Below, piece after piece: positions 7,195 through 17,499 of a DNA stretch of 64,000 nt. Position 1 is the stretch's first letter. Each line of letters opens with the position of its first letter. The stretch is from Rubellicoccus peritrichatus (lineage in GTDB: Bacteria > Verrucomicrobiota > Verrucomicrobiia > Opitutales > Cerasicoccaceae): NCBI RefSeq assembly GCF_033100135.1, contig NZ_CP136920.1, forward strand, positions 2,537,001 through 2,601,000. The letters are read 5' to 3'. Made by a program: the position numbers and the translations under genes. The notes beneath the pieces were generated by a model that searched no databases, was not told the origin of the DNA, and saw nothing but the letters and a program-made list of their open reading frames with translations.

Positions 7195-9357
7195 ATGACC
7201 GCGATCGCAGAACTTTCCACCGCAAATGCGCCCGACCGAGGCAAGCCGCTTGAGTTTACGCGGAACATCGGTATCGCTGCGCATATTGATGCTGGGAAGA
7301 CGACGACGACTGAGCGGATCCTGTATTACTCGGGTGTTGTCCACAAGATCGGTGAAGTGCATGAAGGCACGGCAGTAACCGACTGGATGGAGCAGGAACG
7401 TGAGCGTGGTATCACGATTACCTCAGCCGCGATTTCCTGTCAGTGGACGACCAAGGACGGTCCTTATACCGGTGTTGAGCAACGCATCAACATCATTGAT
7501 ACGCCGGGGCACGTTGATTTTACGGCCGAAGTTGAGCGCTCGCTACGTGTTCTTGACGGTGCTGTCGCAGTTTTCTGCGCTGTTGCCGGAGTTCAGCCAC
7601 AGTCAGAGACGGTTTGGCGTCAGATGGACAAGTATCATGTCCCGCGTATGGCCTTCATCAATAAGATGGACCGGACGGGAGCTGATTTTTATTCCGCGGT
7701 AAATTCTATCAAGGAAAAGCTCGGCGGGAATGCCCATCCGATCTATCTGCCAATCGGTGCCGAAGATCAGTTGAAGGGTATTGTGGATCTCGTTTGCATG
7801 CGTGCGGCGATTTATGATCCGTCCGACCCAAGTGGTGTTGCTTTCAACTGGGAGGAAATCCCGGCAGATATGGTCGAACAGGCCGAAGCTTATCGCGAAA
7901 GTCTGATCGAGGCTTTGGCTGATTTTGATGATACGCTGGCTTCCAAGTATCTTGAAGGTAAGGAACTCGAAGCGGACGACATCAAGCGTGCGATTCGCAC
8001 GGCAACGCTTTCTCTGAAGTTTATTGGCGTCATTCCTGGCTCTGCTTTCAAAAACAAGGGTGTCCAGATGTTGATGGATGCCGTTGTCGATTATCTCCCG
8101 TGTCCGCTCGATCTGCCTCCAATGAAGGCTTACGATGATGTGGATGGAGATAAGGAAATCGACATTGTGCCGGATGATTCAGCGAAGGTGGCTGGTCTTG
8201 CTTTCAAGCTCTGGTCGGACCCGTATGTGGGTAAACTCGTTTTCTGTCGCCTTTACTCAGGGACCTTGAAGAAAGGTGATGTTCTTTATAATCCGCGTAC
8301 CCGGAAAAAAGAGCGAGTGAGCCGCCTCATGGTTTTGAAAGCCGATGCTCGCGAGGATATCGAAGTTGCACATTCAGGAGATATTTTTGCGATTGTCGGC
8401 GTCAAGAACGTCGTTACCGGTGATACACTTTCCGAAATGGGAGCAGGTCTCGTTCTGGAGCCGCCATCATTCCCGGAGCCGGTTATCTCGATGTCGATCG
8501 AGCCGAATACCAAGGCCGACCAGGAAAAACTTTCACTTGGACTGCAGCGTCTCTCTGAAGAAGATCCGACTTTTAAAGTCTCTTCCGATGAGGAAACCGG
8601 TCAGACGATCGTTTCCGGTATGGGCGAGCTCCATCTTGAAATCATTCGCGATCGTTTGTTCCGCGAGTTCAAGGTTGAGGCACGCTCCGGCAAACCACAG
8701 ATCGCTTACCGCGAAACCATCAACCAGGCTGCAGATGGCGAAGGCAAATTCGTTCGTCAGTCCGGTGGTCGTGGTCAGTATGGTCACGCCGTGATCAAGA
8801 TTGAGCCCAACGAAAAAGGGAAGGGCATCGAAGTGGTCAGTGAAATCGTTGGTGGTGCCATTCCGCGTGAGTTCATCAAGCCAACGATTGACGGTATCAC
8901 CGAGGCAGCCCGCAACGGAACCGTCGCCGGTTATCCGGTTATTGATTTCAAGGCCCGCATTGTTGATGGATCTTTCCACGATGTGGACTCATCCGAAGCC
9001 GCTTTTAAAATGGCTGGTATCTTTGCTTTCAAAGACGCCATGGCCAAGGCTGACCCAGCTCTCCTTGAACCAATCATGTCTGTCGAAGTCACTTCTCCTG
9101 AAGAGCATCAGGGTGATGTGGTTGGCGATCTCAATCGCCGCCGTGGTCAAATTCAAGCCATGGAAACAAAAAACAATGTTGCGATTATTAATGCATTTGT
9201 CCCTCTTGAGGCGATGTTTGGATACGCAACCGATGTCAGATCCCTTACCAAAGGTCGCGCATCCTACTCCATGACACCTTCACATTTCGAACAAGTTCCG
9301 CGGAGCGTTCTTAACACAATCGTAGAAACATCATCACGTGCTCCTGCGCGTTCATAA
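7195..9357 (+). CDS. fusA: Translation elongation factor G
   Basis: 720 residues. EF-G is the GTPase that drives ribosomal translocation and, with RRF, ribosome recycling. GTPase motifs are intact: AHIDAGKT (29-36), [17 protein letters not shown] and NKMD. The conserved [10 protein letters not shown] and [13 protein letters not shown] segments of later domains are present. There is a ~20-residue N-terminal lead ([20 protein letters not shown]) before the core. It follows rpsG by 50 bases and is followed directly by rpsJ; the tuf gene that often stands between them is missing. Confidence 0.98.
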   Translation: MTAIAELSTANAPDRGKPLEFTRNIGIAAHIDAGKTTTTERILYYSGVVHKIGEVHEGTAVTDWMEQERERGITITSAAISCQWTTKDGPYTGVEQRINIIDTPGHVDFTAEVERSLRVLDGAVAVFCAVAGVQPQSETVWRQMDKYHVPRMAFINKMDRTGADFYSAVNSIKEKLGGNAHPIYLPIGAEDQLKGIVDLVCMRAAIYDPSDPSGVAFNWEEIPADMVEQAEAYRESLIEALADFDDTLASKYLEGKELEADDIKRAIRTATLSLKFIGVIPGSAFKNKGVQMLMDAVVDYLPCPLDLPPMKAYDDVDGDKEIDIVPDDSAKVAGLAFKLWSDPYVGKLVFCRLYSGTLKKGDVLYNPRTRKKERVSRLMVLKADAREDIEVAHSGDIFAIVGVKNVVTGDTLSEMGAGLVLEPPSFPEPVISMSIEPNTKADQEKLSLGLQRLSEEDPTFKVSSDEETGQTIVSGMGELHLEIIRDRLFREFKVEARSGKPQIAYRETINQAADGEGKFVRQSGGRGQYGHAVIKIEPNEKGKGIEVVSEIVGGAIPREFIKPTIDGITEAARNGTVAGYPVIDFKARIVDGSFHDVDSSEAAFKMAGIFAFKDAMAKADPALLEPIMSVEVTSPEEHQGDVVGDLNRRRGQIQAMETKNNVAIINAFVPLEAMFGYATDVRSLTKGRASYSMTPSHFEQVPRSVLNTIVETSSRAPARS

Positions 9358-9388
9358 CACCATATAAAACCTTTTACCATTTAGTCTC

Positions 9389-9697
9389 ATGTCAGCACAA
9401 CGCATACGCATTCGCCTCAAAGGCTTCGACTATCGCATCATCGATCAGTCCGCAGCCGATATTGTCGAGACCGCCAAACGTTCCGGAGCCCGCGTAAGCG
9501 GACCGGTTCCGATGCCGACTCGTATCGAAAAACTATCGGTGAACCGTTCTGTTCACGTCGACAAAAAGTCGATGGAGCAATTCGAGATCCGCACACACAA
9601 ACGTCTTATCGACATTGTAGAGCCAACTGCACAGACCGTGGATGAGTTGAAAAAACTTAATCTTCCGGCTGGCGTTGACATTACAATTAATGTTTAA
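9389..9697 (+). CDS. rpsJ: 30S ribosomal protein S10
   Basis: 102 residues, the usual length. S10 is part of the 30S head and is also the NusE antitermination factor. [19 protein letters not shown], the [18 protein letters not shown] loop and the C-terminal [11 protein letters not shown] are diagnostic. First gene of the S10 section. The following gap to rplC (143 bases) is one of the widest inside the cluster and contains a candidate hairpin. Confidence 0.97.
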   Translation: MSAQRIRIRLKGFDYRIIDQSAADIVETAKRSGARVSGPVPMPTRIEKLSVNRSVHVDKKSMEQFEIRTHKRLIDIVEPTAQTVDELKKLNLPAGVDITINV

Positions 9698-9793
9698 GCT
9701 TCGGAAATTATTTACGAAACAACGTTTCCAAGTAGCTTTACCATTTAAATTACAGTAACTTAACACACACGTAACACATTTTAACCCTCTAAC

Positions 9794-9829
9794 GCAGGCC
9801 TCTCTGAAAAGCAGCTCCGGCTCGCCTGC
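9794..9829 (+). promoter_or_regulatory. Candidate leader hairpin upstream of rplC
   Basis: GCAGGC (9794-9799) can pair with GCCTGC (9824-9829) around a 24-base loop, 11 bases before the rplC start. The position in an unusually long intergenic gap would suit autogenous control or translational coupling by a ribosomal protein, but no known leader family is recognised. The evidence is the inverted repeat and its placement only. Confidence 0.3.
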
Positions 9830-9840
9830 CACTTAGAATT

Positions 9841-10485
9841 ATGAGCTTTACCTTAATAGGAAAAAAGGTCGGGATGACCCAATTGTTTGACGGTGATAAC
9901 CGTCTCGTCCCGGTAACCGTAGTCGAAGCAGGGCCTTGCCCGGTTGTTCAGGTCAAGAGCCAGGACAAGGACGGCTACAGCGCAGTGCAAATTGGCTTTT
10001 CGTCACAGAAAGCACACCGCGTTAACAAACCACAACTCGCCCACTTCGCCAAGGCAGGTGTTGAGCCGACCAAAGAGTTGCGCGAATTCCGTACCGAAGC
10101 TCTTGAAGAAGAGTTGAAGGTTGGTGACGTTTTGACGGTTTCACGCTTTGAAGCAGGCCAGAAGGTTGACATCATTGGAACAACCAAGGGTGCCGGCTTT
10201 CAGGGTGTTATGAAGCGCTGGGGCTTCCATGGTGGTCCTGCCAGTCACGGTTCCATGTTCCACCGCCGTGGTGGTTCTTATGGTCAGTGCCAGTGGCCTG
10301 GTGAAGTGAACAAGGGTCGCAAGATGCCTGGTCACAAGGGCGACAAGCGCCGCACGACTCAGAACCTCACCGTTGTTAAGGTTCTTGAAGACAAGAATTT
10401 GATTCTCCTCAAAGGCAGTGTTCACGGACCCAAAGGTGGCACCGTTTACATTCGCACCGCGAAGAAAACCCGTAAGGCAAGCTAA
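9841..10485 (+). CDS. rplC: 50S ribosomal protein L3
   Basis: 214 residues. L3 is an early 50S assembly protein whose long loop reaches toward the peptidyl-transferase centre. The start MSFTLIGKKVGMTQLFD and the loop FHRRGGSYGQCQWPGEVNKG, followed by RKMPGHKGDKRRT, are diagnostic. It is followed 20 bases later by rplD. The base immediately before ATG is part of an A/T-rich stretch; no strong ribosome-binding site is seen. Confidence 0.97.
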   Translation: MSFTLIGKKVGMTQLFDGDNRLVPVTVVEAGPCPVVQVKSQDKDGYSAVQIGFSSQKAHRVNKPQLAHFAKAGVEPTKELREFRTEALEEELKVGDVLTVSRFEAGQKVDIIGTTKGAGFQGVMKRWGFHGGPASHGSMFHRRGGSYGQCQWPGEVNKGRKMPGHKGDKRRTTQNLTVVKVLEDKNLILLKGSVHGPKGGTVYIRTAKKTRKAS

Positions 10486-10505
10486 AGCGGAAGGAACCAT
10501 AAGCG

Positions 10506-11126
10506 ATGAAACTTAAAGTTTACACCACCGACGGCGCATCGAGCGCAGACAAGGATTTCGACCTCCCAGCCTACGAAGGTAATAAGGGTCTTCAGGCTCT
10601 CAAAGAGCTGATCGTGCTTTATCAGGCAAATGCCCGCCAGGGTAATGCATCTGCCAAGACCCGCTCTGAAGTAGCTGGTACTGGTAAGAAGGCTTTTAGG
10701 CAAAAAGGCACCGGTAATGCACGTAGTGGCGACCGCCAGTCACCGATTTATGTCGGTGGTGGTATCGCTCACGGGCCAAAGCCAAAGGACTGGTCCAAGG
10801 AAATGAATAAGAAGACTCGCAAACTGGCTTTCAGCCGTGCGGTTTTCGACAAGGCTACCGAAGGTGAGCTTGCTTTGATTGAAGCCCTCACGCCAGCTGA
10901 GCCCAAGACCAAGGTTTTCAATGAAGTCCTGACCAAGATCGAGCCCAAGGGCAAAGTCCTCCTGGTCGACGGTGAGTTCTCTGAAGACATCATCCGCGCC
11001 GCACGCAACATCGAGCGCGTTCACATGATCGACGCGGATTCCCTCAATGCCTGGGACCTCGTTCGCTTCGACCACGTTCTGATTAGCGAAAAGGGTTTCG
11101 AGAAGGTTCTCGCCCGCGCCAAGTAA
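10506..11126 (+). CDS. rplD: 50S ribosomal protein L4
   Basis: 206 residues. L4 lines the exit tunnel and in many bacteria represses the S10 operon. The extended loop is recognisable (TRSEVAGTGKKAFRQKGTG, then ARSGDRQSPIYVGGG), as is the following FGPKP-like HGPKPKDW. The C-terminal Rossmann-like part ends SEKGFEKVLARAK. A GGAAGG stretch lies 9-15 bases upstream of the start. It sits between rplC and rplW in standard order. Confidence 0.96.
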   Translation: MKLKVYTTDGASSADKDFDLPAYEGNKGLQALKELIVLYQANARQGNASAKTRSEVAGTGKKAFRQKGTGNARSGDRQSPIYVGGGIAHGPKPKDWSKEMNKKTRKLAFSRAVFDKATEGELALIEALTPAEPKTKVFNEVLTKIEPKGKVLLVDGEFSEDIIRAARNIERVHMIDADSLNAWDLVRFDHVLISEKGFEKVLARAK

Positions 11127-11178
11127 CACTCGATTGATTCAATAAACTAAGAACATTTTAAGAGCGAGGCACTGAATC

Positions 11179-11469
11179 ATGTTTTCACCCGACACAATTA
11201 TTAAAGAATACCGCGTGACGGAAAAGGCGACTGAGCTGATTTCTAATCAGAACAAGTACACCTTCGAAGTTTACCCAAGCTCCAACCGCCGTCAGGTGGC
11301 TGCAGCCGTCGAGCGTCTGTTCGGCGTCAAGGTAGCGCAGGTCAACATCATGAACAAATCTGGCAAGACCCGTCGCAGCCGCACGGTTCGCGGTCAGACT
11401 GGAACCACCGCCGCGATGAAGAAAGCAATCGTTACCTTGGAAAAGGGCGAGAGCATCGAACTCGCATAA
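11179..11469 (+). CDS. rplW: 50S ribosomal protein L23
   Basis: 96 residues. L23 borders the tunnel exit and is the docking site for trigger factor and SRP. Family signs are VTEKATELISNQNKYTFEV near the start and RLFGVKVAQVNIMNKSGKTR. It stands between rplD and rplB in canonical order. Confidence 0.96.
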   Translation: MFSPDTIIKEYRVTEKATELISNQNKYTFEVYPSSNRRQVAAAVERLFGVKVAQVNIMNKSGKTRRSRTVRGQTGTTAAMKKAIVTLEKGESIELA

Positions 11470-11502
11470 TCACTTTACCGGACAACTACAGGAGCAAGAC
11501 CC

Positions 11503-12354
11503 ATGTCACTCATTAAGATCAAACCCAAGACCCCAGGCCAGCGCTTTGAAGTTAAAAGCCGCCAGGATCTCTGGTCCGGACGTCCAGAAAAGGACCTGAC
11601 TGTTTCACGCCACCGTAAGAAGGGCCGTAACTGCTATGGTCGCATCACTTCACGCCGTCGTGGTGGTGGTCACAAAAAGCTTTACCGCATCATCGACTTC
11701 CGTCGCGACAAGCTTGACGTAGCCGCTGAAGTTCTGCGTTTCGAGTATGACCCGAATCGTTCGGCCAACATTGCACTTCTGAAATACGAAGACGGTGAAA
11801 AGCGTTACATCCTCGCACCACGTGGTGTTCAGATTGGCGACAAGCTCATCAGCACAAATAAGCCACAGACCGAATACACTCCTGGTCTTGCGATTCAGCT
11901 GAAGAACATTCCACCGGCAACTTTCATCCATGCGATTGAAATGCAGCCAGGCAAGGGCGCTCAAATCGCTCGTGCAGCTGGTCAAACCGCTCAGTTGATT
12001 TCCATCGATGGAGATCGTGCCACGGTTAAGATGCCATCCGGTGAAATTCGCATGCTCCACTCTGGCTGCCGCGCCGTTATTGGCCGCGTTGGTAACGAAG
12101 AACACGAAAACATTGTCGTTGGTAAGGCTGGTCGTAACCGCTGGAAGGGCCGTCGTCCTCGCGTCCGTGGTGTTGCCATGAATCCTGTCGATCACCCAAT
12201 GGGTGGTGGTGAAGCGAAGACCTCCGGCGGTGGTCACCCGGTATCACCATGGGGACAGCTCTCCAAGGGATATCCAACCCGCAGCAAGTCGAAACCTTCA
12301 AACTCTATGATCATCGTCAGCCGCACAGGTAAGAAGGTGAAAAGAGGTAAGTAA
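11503..12354 (+). CDS. rplB: 50S ribosomal protein L2
   Basis: 283 residues, near the family norm. L2 is needed for subunit association and peptidyl-transferase assembly. The conserved KGRRPRVRGVAMNPVDHP and GGGHPVSPWG segments are present. The histidine matching the functionally important His229 of E. coli (in VDHP) is intact, but the usual second histidine of DHPHGGGE is methionine here (DHPMGGGE). An AGGAG ribosome-binding site lies about ten bases upstream of ATG 11503. Confidence 0.97.
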   Translation: MSLIKIKPKTPGQRFEVKSRQDLWSGRPEKDLTVSRHRKKGRNCYGRITSRRRGGGHKKLYRIIDFRRDKLDVAAEVLRFEYDPNRSANIALLKYEDGEKRYILAPRGVQIGDKLISTNKPQTEYTPGLAIQLKNIPPATFIHAIEMQPGKGAQIARAAGQTAQLISIDGDRATVKMPSGEIRMLHSGCRAVIGRVGNEEHENIVVGKAGRNRWKGRRPRVRGVAMNPVDHPMGGGEAKTSGGGHPVSPWGQLSKGYPTRSKSKPSNSMIIVSRTGKKVKRGK

Positions 12355-12377
12355 TCCGAAATCCAAATTTTTAAATC

Positions 12378-12647
12378 ATGGCTCGTTCAATTAAAAAAGG
12401 ATACTTCGTTGACCCGAAGTTGATGGACAAAGTGGAAAAGGCCCAGGCCGATGGCGGTCGCAAGCCCATCCAAACCTGGTCCCGCCGTTCCACCGTCACA
12501 CCTGAATTCGTTGGCTTGAACTTCAATGTTCACAACGGAAGAGGTTTCATGCCGGTTTACGTGACTGAGAACATGGTTGGCCACAAGCTCGGTGAGTTTG
12601 CCCCAACCCGTACGTTCAAAGGTCATCAGCCTCACACCAAGAAGTAA
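12378..12647 (+). CDS. rpsS: 30S ribosomal protein S19
   Basis: 89 residues. S19 forms a complex with S13 in the 30S head near the A-site tRNA. The phrases [30 protein letters not shown] and [19 protein letters not shown] are diagnostic. It is normally followed directly by rplV; here an unrelated exported-protein gene starts 21 bases after its stop. Confidence 0.97.
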   Translation: MARSIKKGYFVDPKLMDKVEKAQADGGRKPIQTWSRRSTVTPEFVGLNFNVHNGRGFMPVYVTENMVGHKLGEFAPTRTFKGHQPHTKK

Positions 12648-12668
12648 GTCTTACAGATTTTCACTCCA

Positions 12669-13220
12669 ATGCAAATTGACATCACCAGAGCAACCACCTT
12701 CTTCGCCGGGATTATCCTTGGCGCGGCTGTGGCCTGCGCTGAGCCGATCGTCGATGCGCGCTTCGATCAGTCGTTCCTTACGGCGGATTTCGAAGGGGAG
12801 TGGGCCGGTCTGCCGGTTGAGTCTGAGGAGGACAGTCCCGTTCAGGTTAATGCTGAGTCCGAGACCGTTGTTTTCAGTAACACGGATGAAGTCAGTGCAG
12901 CAGTCACACAGTCGCTGACGGAATCATCTCTGCCCAACCCACTTTTTGTTAGTTATTCACTTTTCCCGACTGGTCGTTCCGTAGTGTTCGGAGTTGCCGA
13001 GTCAGAAACTGCCGATGTCGTTCTTATTGAGAATGGTCAGGACCAGGGCTATCGCACTGGTATGATCTGTGAAGTTCTCAATGCTGATGGCAAGGTCGGC
13101 GAAATCATTCTCGTGGAAGTTCGCAGTGATCGTGCTGCCGGATTGATCACACAACTTGAAGACAATCGCGTCATACGTTTTGGCGACGATGTCCGAATCA
13201 AACCCGTTCAATATCTTTAA
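12669..13220 (+). CDS. Exported protein of unknown function inserted between rpsS and rplV
   Basis: 183 residues. Not recognised. The start has a signal peptide: charged MQIDITRATT, hydrophobic FFAGIILGAAVACA, then EP. Residues ~30-80 are acidic and unstructured-looking. The last ~75 residues form a compact beta-rich domain (VVLIENGQDQGYRTGM, then GEIILVEVRSDRAAGLI and GDDVRIKP), loosely reminiscent of small barrel domains such as the FlgT C-terminal type. It is co-directional with 21- and 20-base gaps to rpsS and rplV, so it must be co-transcribed with, and probably translated at rates similar to, ribosomal proteins. Codon use looks like its neighbours. Its role in the envelope is unknown. 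Confidence 0.85.
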   Translation: MQIDITRATTFFAGIILGAAVACAEPIVDARFDQSFLTADFEGEWAGLPVESEEDSPVQVNAESETVVFSNTDEVSAAVTQSLTESSLPNPLFVSYSLFPTGRSVVFGVAESETADVVLIENGQDQGYRTGMICEVLNADGKVGEIILVEVRSDRAAGLITQLEDNRVIRFGDDVRIKPVQYL

Positions 13221-13240
13221 CGCCTGAAACCCATTAAGAC

Positions 13241-13597
13241 ATGGAAGTCCAAGCTTTAACCAAATACACGCGCATGTCGCCGAAAAAGGTCCGTGAGGTA
13301 GCTCGCGAGATCCAGGGCCGCCCAGCTCAAGAGGCGCTTGACCTGCTCCGTTTTATTCCGCGCAAGTCAGCGCGTCTTATCCACAAGACGCTGACGAGTG
13401 CAGTCGCTAACGCAGAGAACAACCACAATCTCTCCTCCGACGACCTCCACGTGAAATTCGCGCTGGTTGAAGAGGGTCCAGCATTGAAGCGTTTTCGTCC
13501 GGCTGCTCGTGGTTCCGCTCACCCAATTCGCAAACGCACCAGCCATATTCGCATCGTCCTGACCGACGAAGTCGCGGAAGCCGCTGAAACCAAGTAA
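13241..13597 (+). CDS. rplV: 50S ribosomal protein L22
   Basis: 118 residues. L22 contributes a beta-hairpin to the exit tunnel near the macrolide site. [18 protein letters not shown] near the start, and [20 protein letters not shown] with [16 protein letters not shown] at the end, identify it. It precedes rpsC by 16 bases as in most bacteria. Confidence 0.97.
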   Translation: MEVQALTKYTRMSPKKVREVAREIQGRPAQEALDLLRFIPRKSARLIHKTLTSAVANAENNHNLSSDDLHVKFALVEEGPALKRFRPAARGSAHPIRKRTSHIRIVLTDEVAEAAETK

Positions 13598-13613
13598 TTT
13601 TTTAGGAAGACTC

Positions 13614-14252
13614 ATGGGACAAAAAGTAAATCCAATCGGGCTTCGCCTCGCTGTTCGTCGTAACTGGGACAGTCGCTGGTATGCGGACAAGAAACAGTTT
13701 CCTGTTAACATCAAGGAGGACTACGAAATCCGCAAGATGTTGAACAAGAAGCTACGCTATGCATCGGTGCCTAAGATTTTCATCGAGCGTGCCGGTACTC
13801 GTGTTCGCGTTAAGATTTTCACCGCTCGCCCAGGTATCGTCATTGGTCGTAAGGGTGCAGAACTTGAAAAGCTCAAGGAAGATCTGCAGAAGTGCACAAA
13901 GAAGGATATCCTTCTCGACATTCAGGAAGTTAAAAAGCCTGATCTCGTCGCTCAGCTTGTTGCTGAAAGCGTCGCACTCCAGCTTGAGCGTCGTATTTCT
14001 TTCCGCCGTGCCATGAAAAAGACGGTTCAGACCACAATGAGCATGGGCGCCGAAGGCATCCGTATTCAGTGCTCCGGTCGTCTTGGTGGTGCTGAAATTG
14101 CCCGCACCGAGCAACAGCGTCAAGGCCGTGTGCCTCTTCACACATTACGTGAGAACATTGATTACGGCTTCGCCGAAGCCAACACCATCTACGGTAAGAT
14201 TGGCGTCAAGTGCTGGATCTGTAACCCGGAGCCTGAGGAAGGTCTTGGTTGA
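13614..14252 (+). CDS. rpsC: 30S ribosomal protein S3
   Basis: 212 residues. S3 lines the mRNA entry channel. The N-terminal [20 protein letters not shown], the KH-domain loop [15 protein letters not shown] and the C-terminal [19 protein letters not shown] are present. AGGAAG lies close to the ATG at 13614. It is followed by rplP after 53 bases. Confidence 0.97.
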   Translation: MGQKVNPIGLRLAVRRNWDSRWYADKKQFPVNIKEDYEIRKMLNKKLRYASVPKIFIERAGTRVRVKIFTARPGIVIGRKGAELEKLKEDLQKCTKKDILLDIQEVKKPDLVAQLVAESVALQLERRISFRRAMKKTVQTTMSMGAEGIRIQCSGRLGGAEIARTEQQRQGRVPLHTLRENIDYGFAEANTIYGKIGVKCWICNPEPEEGLG

Positions 14253-14305
14253 TCGGACCTGGTTCGCATCTCACAAGTTTGAATATCTAATTTTGAATAT
14301 CGAAA

Positions 14306-14734
14306 ATGGCTAAGCTTTTACCATCAAAGACCAAATTCCGAAAAGTCCATAAGGGACGCATTCGTGGCAAAGCCAAGGGTGGCGATACGCTCGCATTTGG
14401 TGAATTCGGTCTCCAGGCCCTGGACCGCGGCAAACTGACAGCATCTCAGCTCGAAGCAGCTCGTGTGGCCATGAACCGTTACCTCAAACGTCGAGGTAAG
14501 ATGTGGATCCGTGTGTTCCCACAAAAACCAGTGACCAAGAAACCTGCTGAAACTCGTCAGGGTAAAGGTAAGGGTTCAGTTGAATACTGGTGCGCCGTTA
14601 TCAAGCCAGGCGTAATCATGTTCGAACTCGCTGGTTGTTCCGCCACCGACGCTCGCGAAGCGATGCGTCTTGCCGATGGCAAGATCCCGTTCGCCTGCCG
14701 ATTCATCAGCCGTGAAGAACTCGAGTCTTACTAA
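14306..14734 (+). CDS. rplP: 50S ribosomal protein L16
   Basis: 142 residues. L16 helps position A-site tRNA in the 50S subunit. Diagnostic segments are [59 protein letters not shown] and [15 protein letters not shown]. Canonical position between rpsC and rpmC. Confidence 0.97.
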   Translation: MAKLLPSKTKFRKVHKGRIRGKAKGGDTLAFGEFGLQALDRGKLTASQLEAARVAMNRYLKRRGKMWIRVFPQKPVTKKPAETRQGKGKGSVEYWCAVIKPGVIMFELAGCSATDAREAMRLADGKIPFACRFISREELESY

Positions 14735-14779
14735 GACCGGCTTTAAAATAATTAACCGCATTTAAGAGAAATATTTATA

Positions 14780-14983
14780 ATGAAGGCGAAAGACATCCGC
14801 GAACTCTCTCCTGAAGAAGCCGCCAAGAAGCTGCGTGATCTGCGCAACGATCTTGTTAACCTGCGTGTGAAAAAGCATGCCGGCCAACTGGAGAACCCAA
14901 GCGAGCTACGTTCGCTCCGCCACGACATTGCGCGTCTCGAAACGATTATCCTCGAGAAGAAGCGCCAATCCGCAGCAGCCTAA
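14780..14983 (+). CDS. rpmC: 50S ribosomal protein L29
   Basis: 67 residues, a two-helix protein at the tunnel exit next to L23. MKAKDIRELSPEEAAKKL and LRNDLVNLRVKKHAGQLENP, then LRHDIARLETIILEK, match the family. It sits between rplP and rpsQ. Confidence 0.95.
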   Translation: MKAKDIRELSPEEAAKKLRDLRNDLVNLRVKKHAGQLENPSELRSLRHDIARLETIILEKKRQSAAA

Positions 14984-15003
14984 GCACTTAAATTTACACA
15001 GAC

Positions 15004-15291
<288 letters not shown>

Positions 15292-15345
15292 CGGGAAGCA
15301 GAACGTTCGCTGGAAGCCACTTTAACATTTTGAAGGGAACCCACG

Positions 15346-15711
15346 ATGATACAGCAAGAATCACGTATAGAAGTCGCCGATAATACCGGTGCCAAGCAGG
15401 CGATGATGATTCGCCGCCTCGGACAAGCGAAGAAAACCGCCGGCGTTGGCGACACAATTGTCGTTAGCATCAAGGACAGTACGCCGGAAGCGACAGTCAA
15501 AAAAGGCACTGTTGCCAAGGCTGTTGTGGTTCGCACCAAAGCTCCAATTCGCCGTGCTGACGGAAGCTATCTCCGCTTTGACACGAACGCAGTCGTCATC
15601 ATTGACGCCAATGGTAACCCACGCGGGACCCGTATTTTCGGACCTGTTGCCCGCGAACTTCGCTCAAAGAAGTTCATGAAAATTATCTCCCTCGCTCCCG
15701 AGGTCCTGTAA
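15346..15711 (+). CDS. rplN: 50S ribosomal protein L14
   Basis: 121 residues, canonical length. L14 contacts 30S at an intersubunit bridge. [38 protein letters not shown], and [13 protein letters not shown] with [10 protein letters not shown] are hallmarks. GAAGGGAA lies shortly before the start. Confidence 0.98.
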   Translation: MIQQESRIEVADNTGAKQAMMIRRLGQAKKTAGVGDTIVVSIKDSTPEATVKKGTVAKAVVVRTKAPIRRADGSYLRFDTNAVVIIDANGNPRGTRIFGPVARELRSKKFMKIISLAPEVL

Positions 15712-15733
15712 GCATTTAAATAGGCTTTAAGAA

Positions 15734-15991
15734 ATGAAATTAAATATCAAACGAGGTGACGAAGTCGTCGTTATCGCAGGTGCTCACAAAGGCAGCCGCG
15801 GCAAAGTCCTTGAGCTCATTCCTGAGAAGGAACGTGTGATCGTCGAAGGCGTTCGCATGATCAAGCGTCACACCAAGCCACGCGAGCAGGATGGCAGCGA
15901 TGGCGGCATCGTAGAGCGCGAAGGCACAATTCACTATTCCAACGTCATGAAGGCTGACCGCTTCGACGCCCGCAAGGGTGCGAGTGCTTAA
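15734..15991 (+). CDS. rplX: 50S ribosomal protein L24
   Basis: 85 residues, on the short side of the family. L24 is an assembly initiator with a KOW-type SH3 barrel. The KOW segment ([20 protein letters not shown]) is clear, followed by [13 protein letters not shown] and [15 protein letters not shown]. Between rplN and rplE as expected. Confidence 0.96.
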   Translation: MKLNIKRGDEVVVIAGAHKGSRGKVLELIPEKERVIVEGVRMIKRHTKPREQDGSDGGIVEREGTIHYSNVMKADRFDARKGASA

Positions 15992-16041
15992 GGCAGATCC
16001 AGACGCTTAATGGACGGAAATCATTAAGAAAGATAATCCCA

Positions 16042-16626
16042 ATGGAACAACCTTACTTAAAAAAATATTACCTCGACGAAGTCGTCGCAGGATTGACTAA
16101 AAAGTTCGCCTATAGCAACCGACACCAGGTTCCTTCGGTTAGCAAGATTGTCATTAACTCCGGTTTTAATCCTAACAACAAGGACAAGAATTGGATCGCT
16201 GACCTCCAAAAGGACATCACCAGTATCGCTGGTCAGCGTGCCGTTGTAACCAAAGCGAAGAAGAGCGTTTCGAACTTCAAACTTCGTGAAGGCATGCCTA
16301 ACGGTGTCATGGTTACCCTGCGTGGCAGACAGATGTATGACTTCCTTTACCGCTTTATTGCTATCGCATTGCCGTCCATTCGTGACTTTCGCGGTGTTGG
16401 CAGCAAGCTTGACGGAAGTGGCAATTATAATATCGGCATCACAGACCACACTATTTTCCCTGAGATCAGTGGTGACACCGGCTCACGTGGTAACATCGGA
16501 ATGGATATCACCATCGTAACGGATGCGACAACCGATGATGAGGGCCGCGAACTTCTTCGCATGCTTGGCATGCCATTCCGCAAATCAACTCCAACTCCTG
16601 AAGAAGAAGCTGCAGCAGCCAGCTAA
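16042..16626 (+). CDS. rplE: 50S ribosomal protein L5
   Basis: 194 residues. L5 binds 5S rRNA and contacts P-site tRNA. VPSVSKIVINSGF, the KKSVSNFKLREGMPNGVMVT segment and GVGSKLDGSGNYNIGITDH identify it. A short acidic/Ala tail (EEEAAAAS) extends the C-terminus slightly. Confidence 0.97.
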   Translation: MEQPYLKKYYLDEVVAGLTKKFAYSNRHQVPSVSKIVINSGFNPNNKDKNWIADLQKDITSIAGQRAVVTKAKKSVSNFKLREGMPNGVMVTLRGRQMYDFLYRFIAIALPSIRDFRGVGSKLDGSGNYNIGITDHTIFPEISGDTGSRGNIGMDITIVTDATTDDEGRELLRMLGMPFRKSTPTPEEEAAAAS

Positions 16627-16653
16627 TTCCAACTTTCAAATCATTTAGATCCT

Positions 16654-16959
16654 ATGGCTAAGAAAAGCTCTATTGCACGAAACAAAAAGCGTGAGCGCCT
16701 GGTGGAAAAGTATGCCGCCAAGCGTGCCGAGCTAAAAGCAACGCTGAAAAATCCAGATGCGACCGACGAGGAGTTCTGGGCAGCCCAGCGCAAGCTTAAT
16801 GACCTTCCGCGCAATTCCGCGCCCGCACGCCTGCGTAATCGTTGCAGCGTCACGGGTCGCCCTCGCGCGTTCATCCGCCGCTATGGCCTTTCTCGTATTA
16901 CCTTCCGCGAACTTGCCTCACAGGGCAAAATTCCCGGTGTAACCAAATCAAGCTGGTAA
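16654..16959 (+). CDS. rpsN: 30S ribosomal protein S14 (zinc-independent type)
   Basis: 101 residues. The length and the presence of a single cysteine ([20 protein letters not shown]) mark this as the longer C-minus form without the CxxC zinc site. It ends with the conserved REL-x10-GVTKSSW tail. It lies between rplE and rpsH. Confidence 0.97.
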   Translation: MAKKSSIARNKKRERLVEKYAAKRAELKATLKNPDATDEEFWAAQRKLNDLPRNSAPARLRNRCSVTGRPRAFIRRYGLSRITFRELASQGKIPGVTKSSW

Positions 16960-17035
16960 TACATAACGTTAACTAGTTCCTGAACCCGGTGATTGATTCC
17001 GGACACGAACCAAGAACAATAGAATATTTTTCAAA

Positions 17036-17434
17036 ATGGCAGTTCACGACACAATTGGTGACTTTCTAACCAGCCTCCGCAATGGCCAGCGCGCCAACAA
17101 GGAGACCTGCACCGTTCGCTTTTCAAAAATGCGTTCCGGTATTGCACAAATCCTTCAGGACGAGGGCTACATCAGTGGCTTCAGTATCCGCGAGGAAGGC
17201 CCTGGCCATAAGTTCATCGACATCCAGCTCAAGTACGTCAACGATACTCCAGCAATTGTAGGTATCCAGCGTTACAGCCGCCCGGGACGTCGTCTTTACT
17301 CAAAGTATTCGGATATTCCACGCGTCCTAGGTGGCCTCGGTGTATCCATCCTGACAACGTCAAGAGGTATCATGAAGGACCGTGACGCTCGTCGCCAAAA
17401 AGTTGGCGGTGAAGTCATCTGCAAGGTCTGGTAA
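17036..17434 (+). CDS. rpsH: 30S ribosomal protein S8
   Basis: 132 residues. S8 binds the central domain of 16S rRNA and in enterobacteria represses the spc operon. DTIGDFLTSLRNGQRA near the start, RYSRPGRRLYSKYSDIP and GVSILTTSRGIMKDRDAR near the end are diagnostic. Confidence 0.97.
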   Translation: MAVHDTIGDFLTSLRNGQRANKETCTVRFSKMRSGIAQILQDEGYISGFSIREEGPGHKFIDIQLKYVNDTPAIVGIQRYSRPGRRLYSKYSDIPRVLGGLGVSILTTSRGIMKDRDARRQKVGGEVICKVW

Positions 17435-17499
17435 TTTGCCGGACTAGCTTAATCCTTATTGATTTCGTTTTAATTTAATTTTCAAAAAATCTTTCTAAA

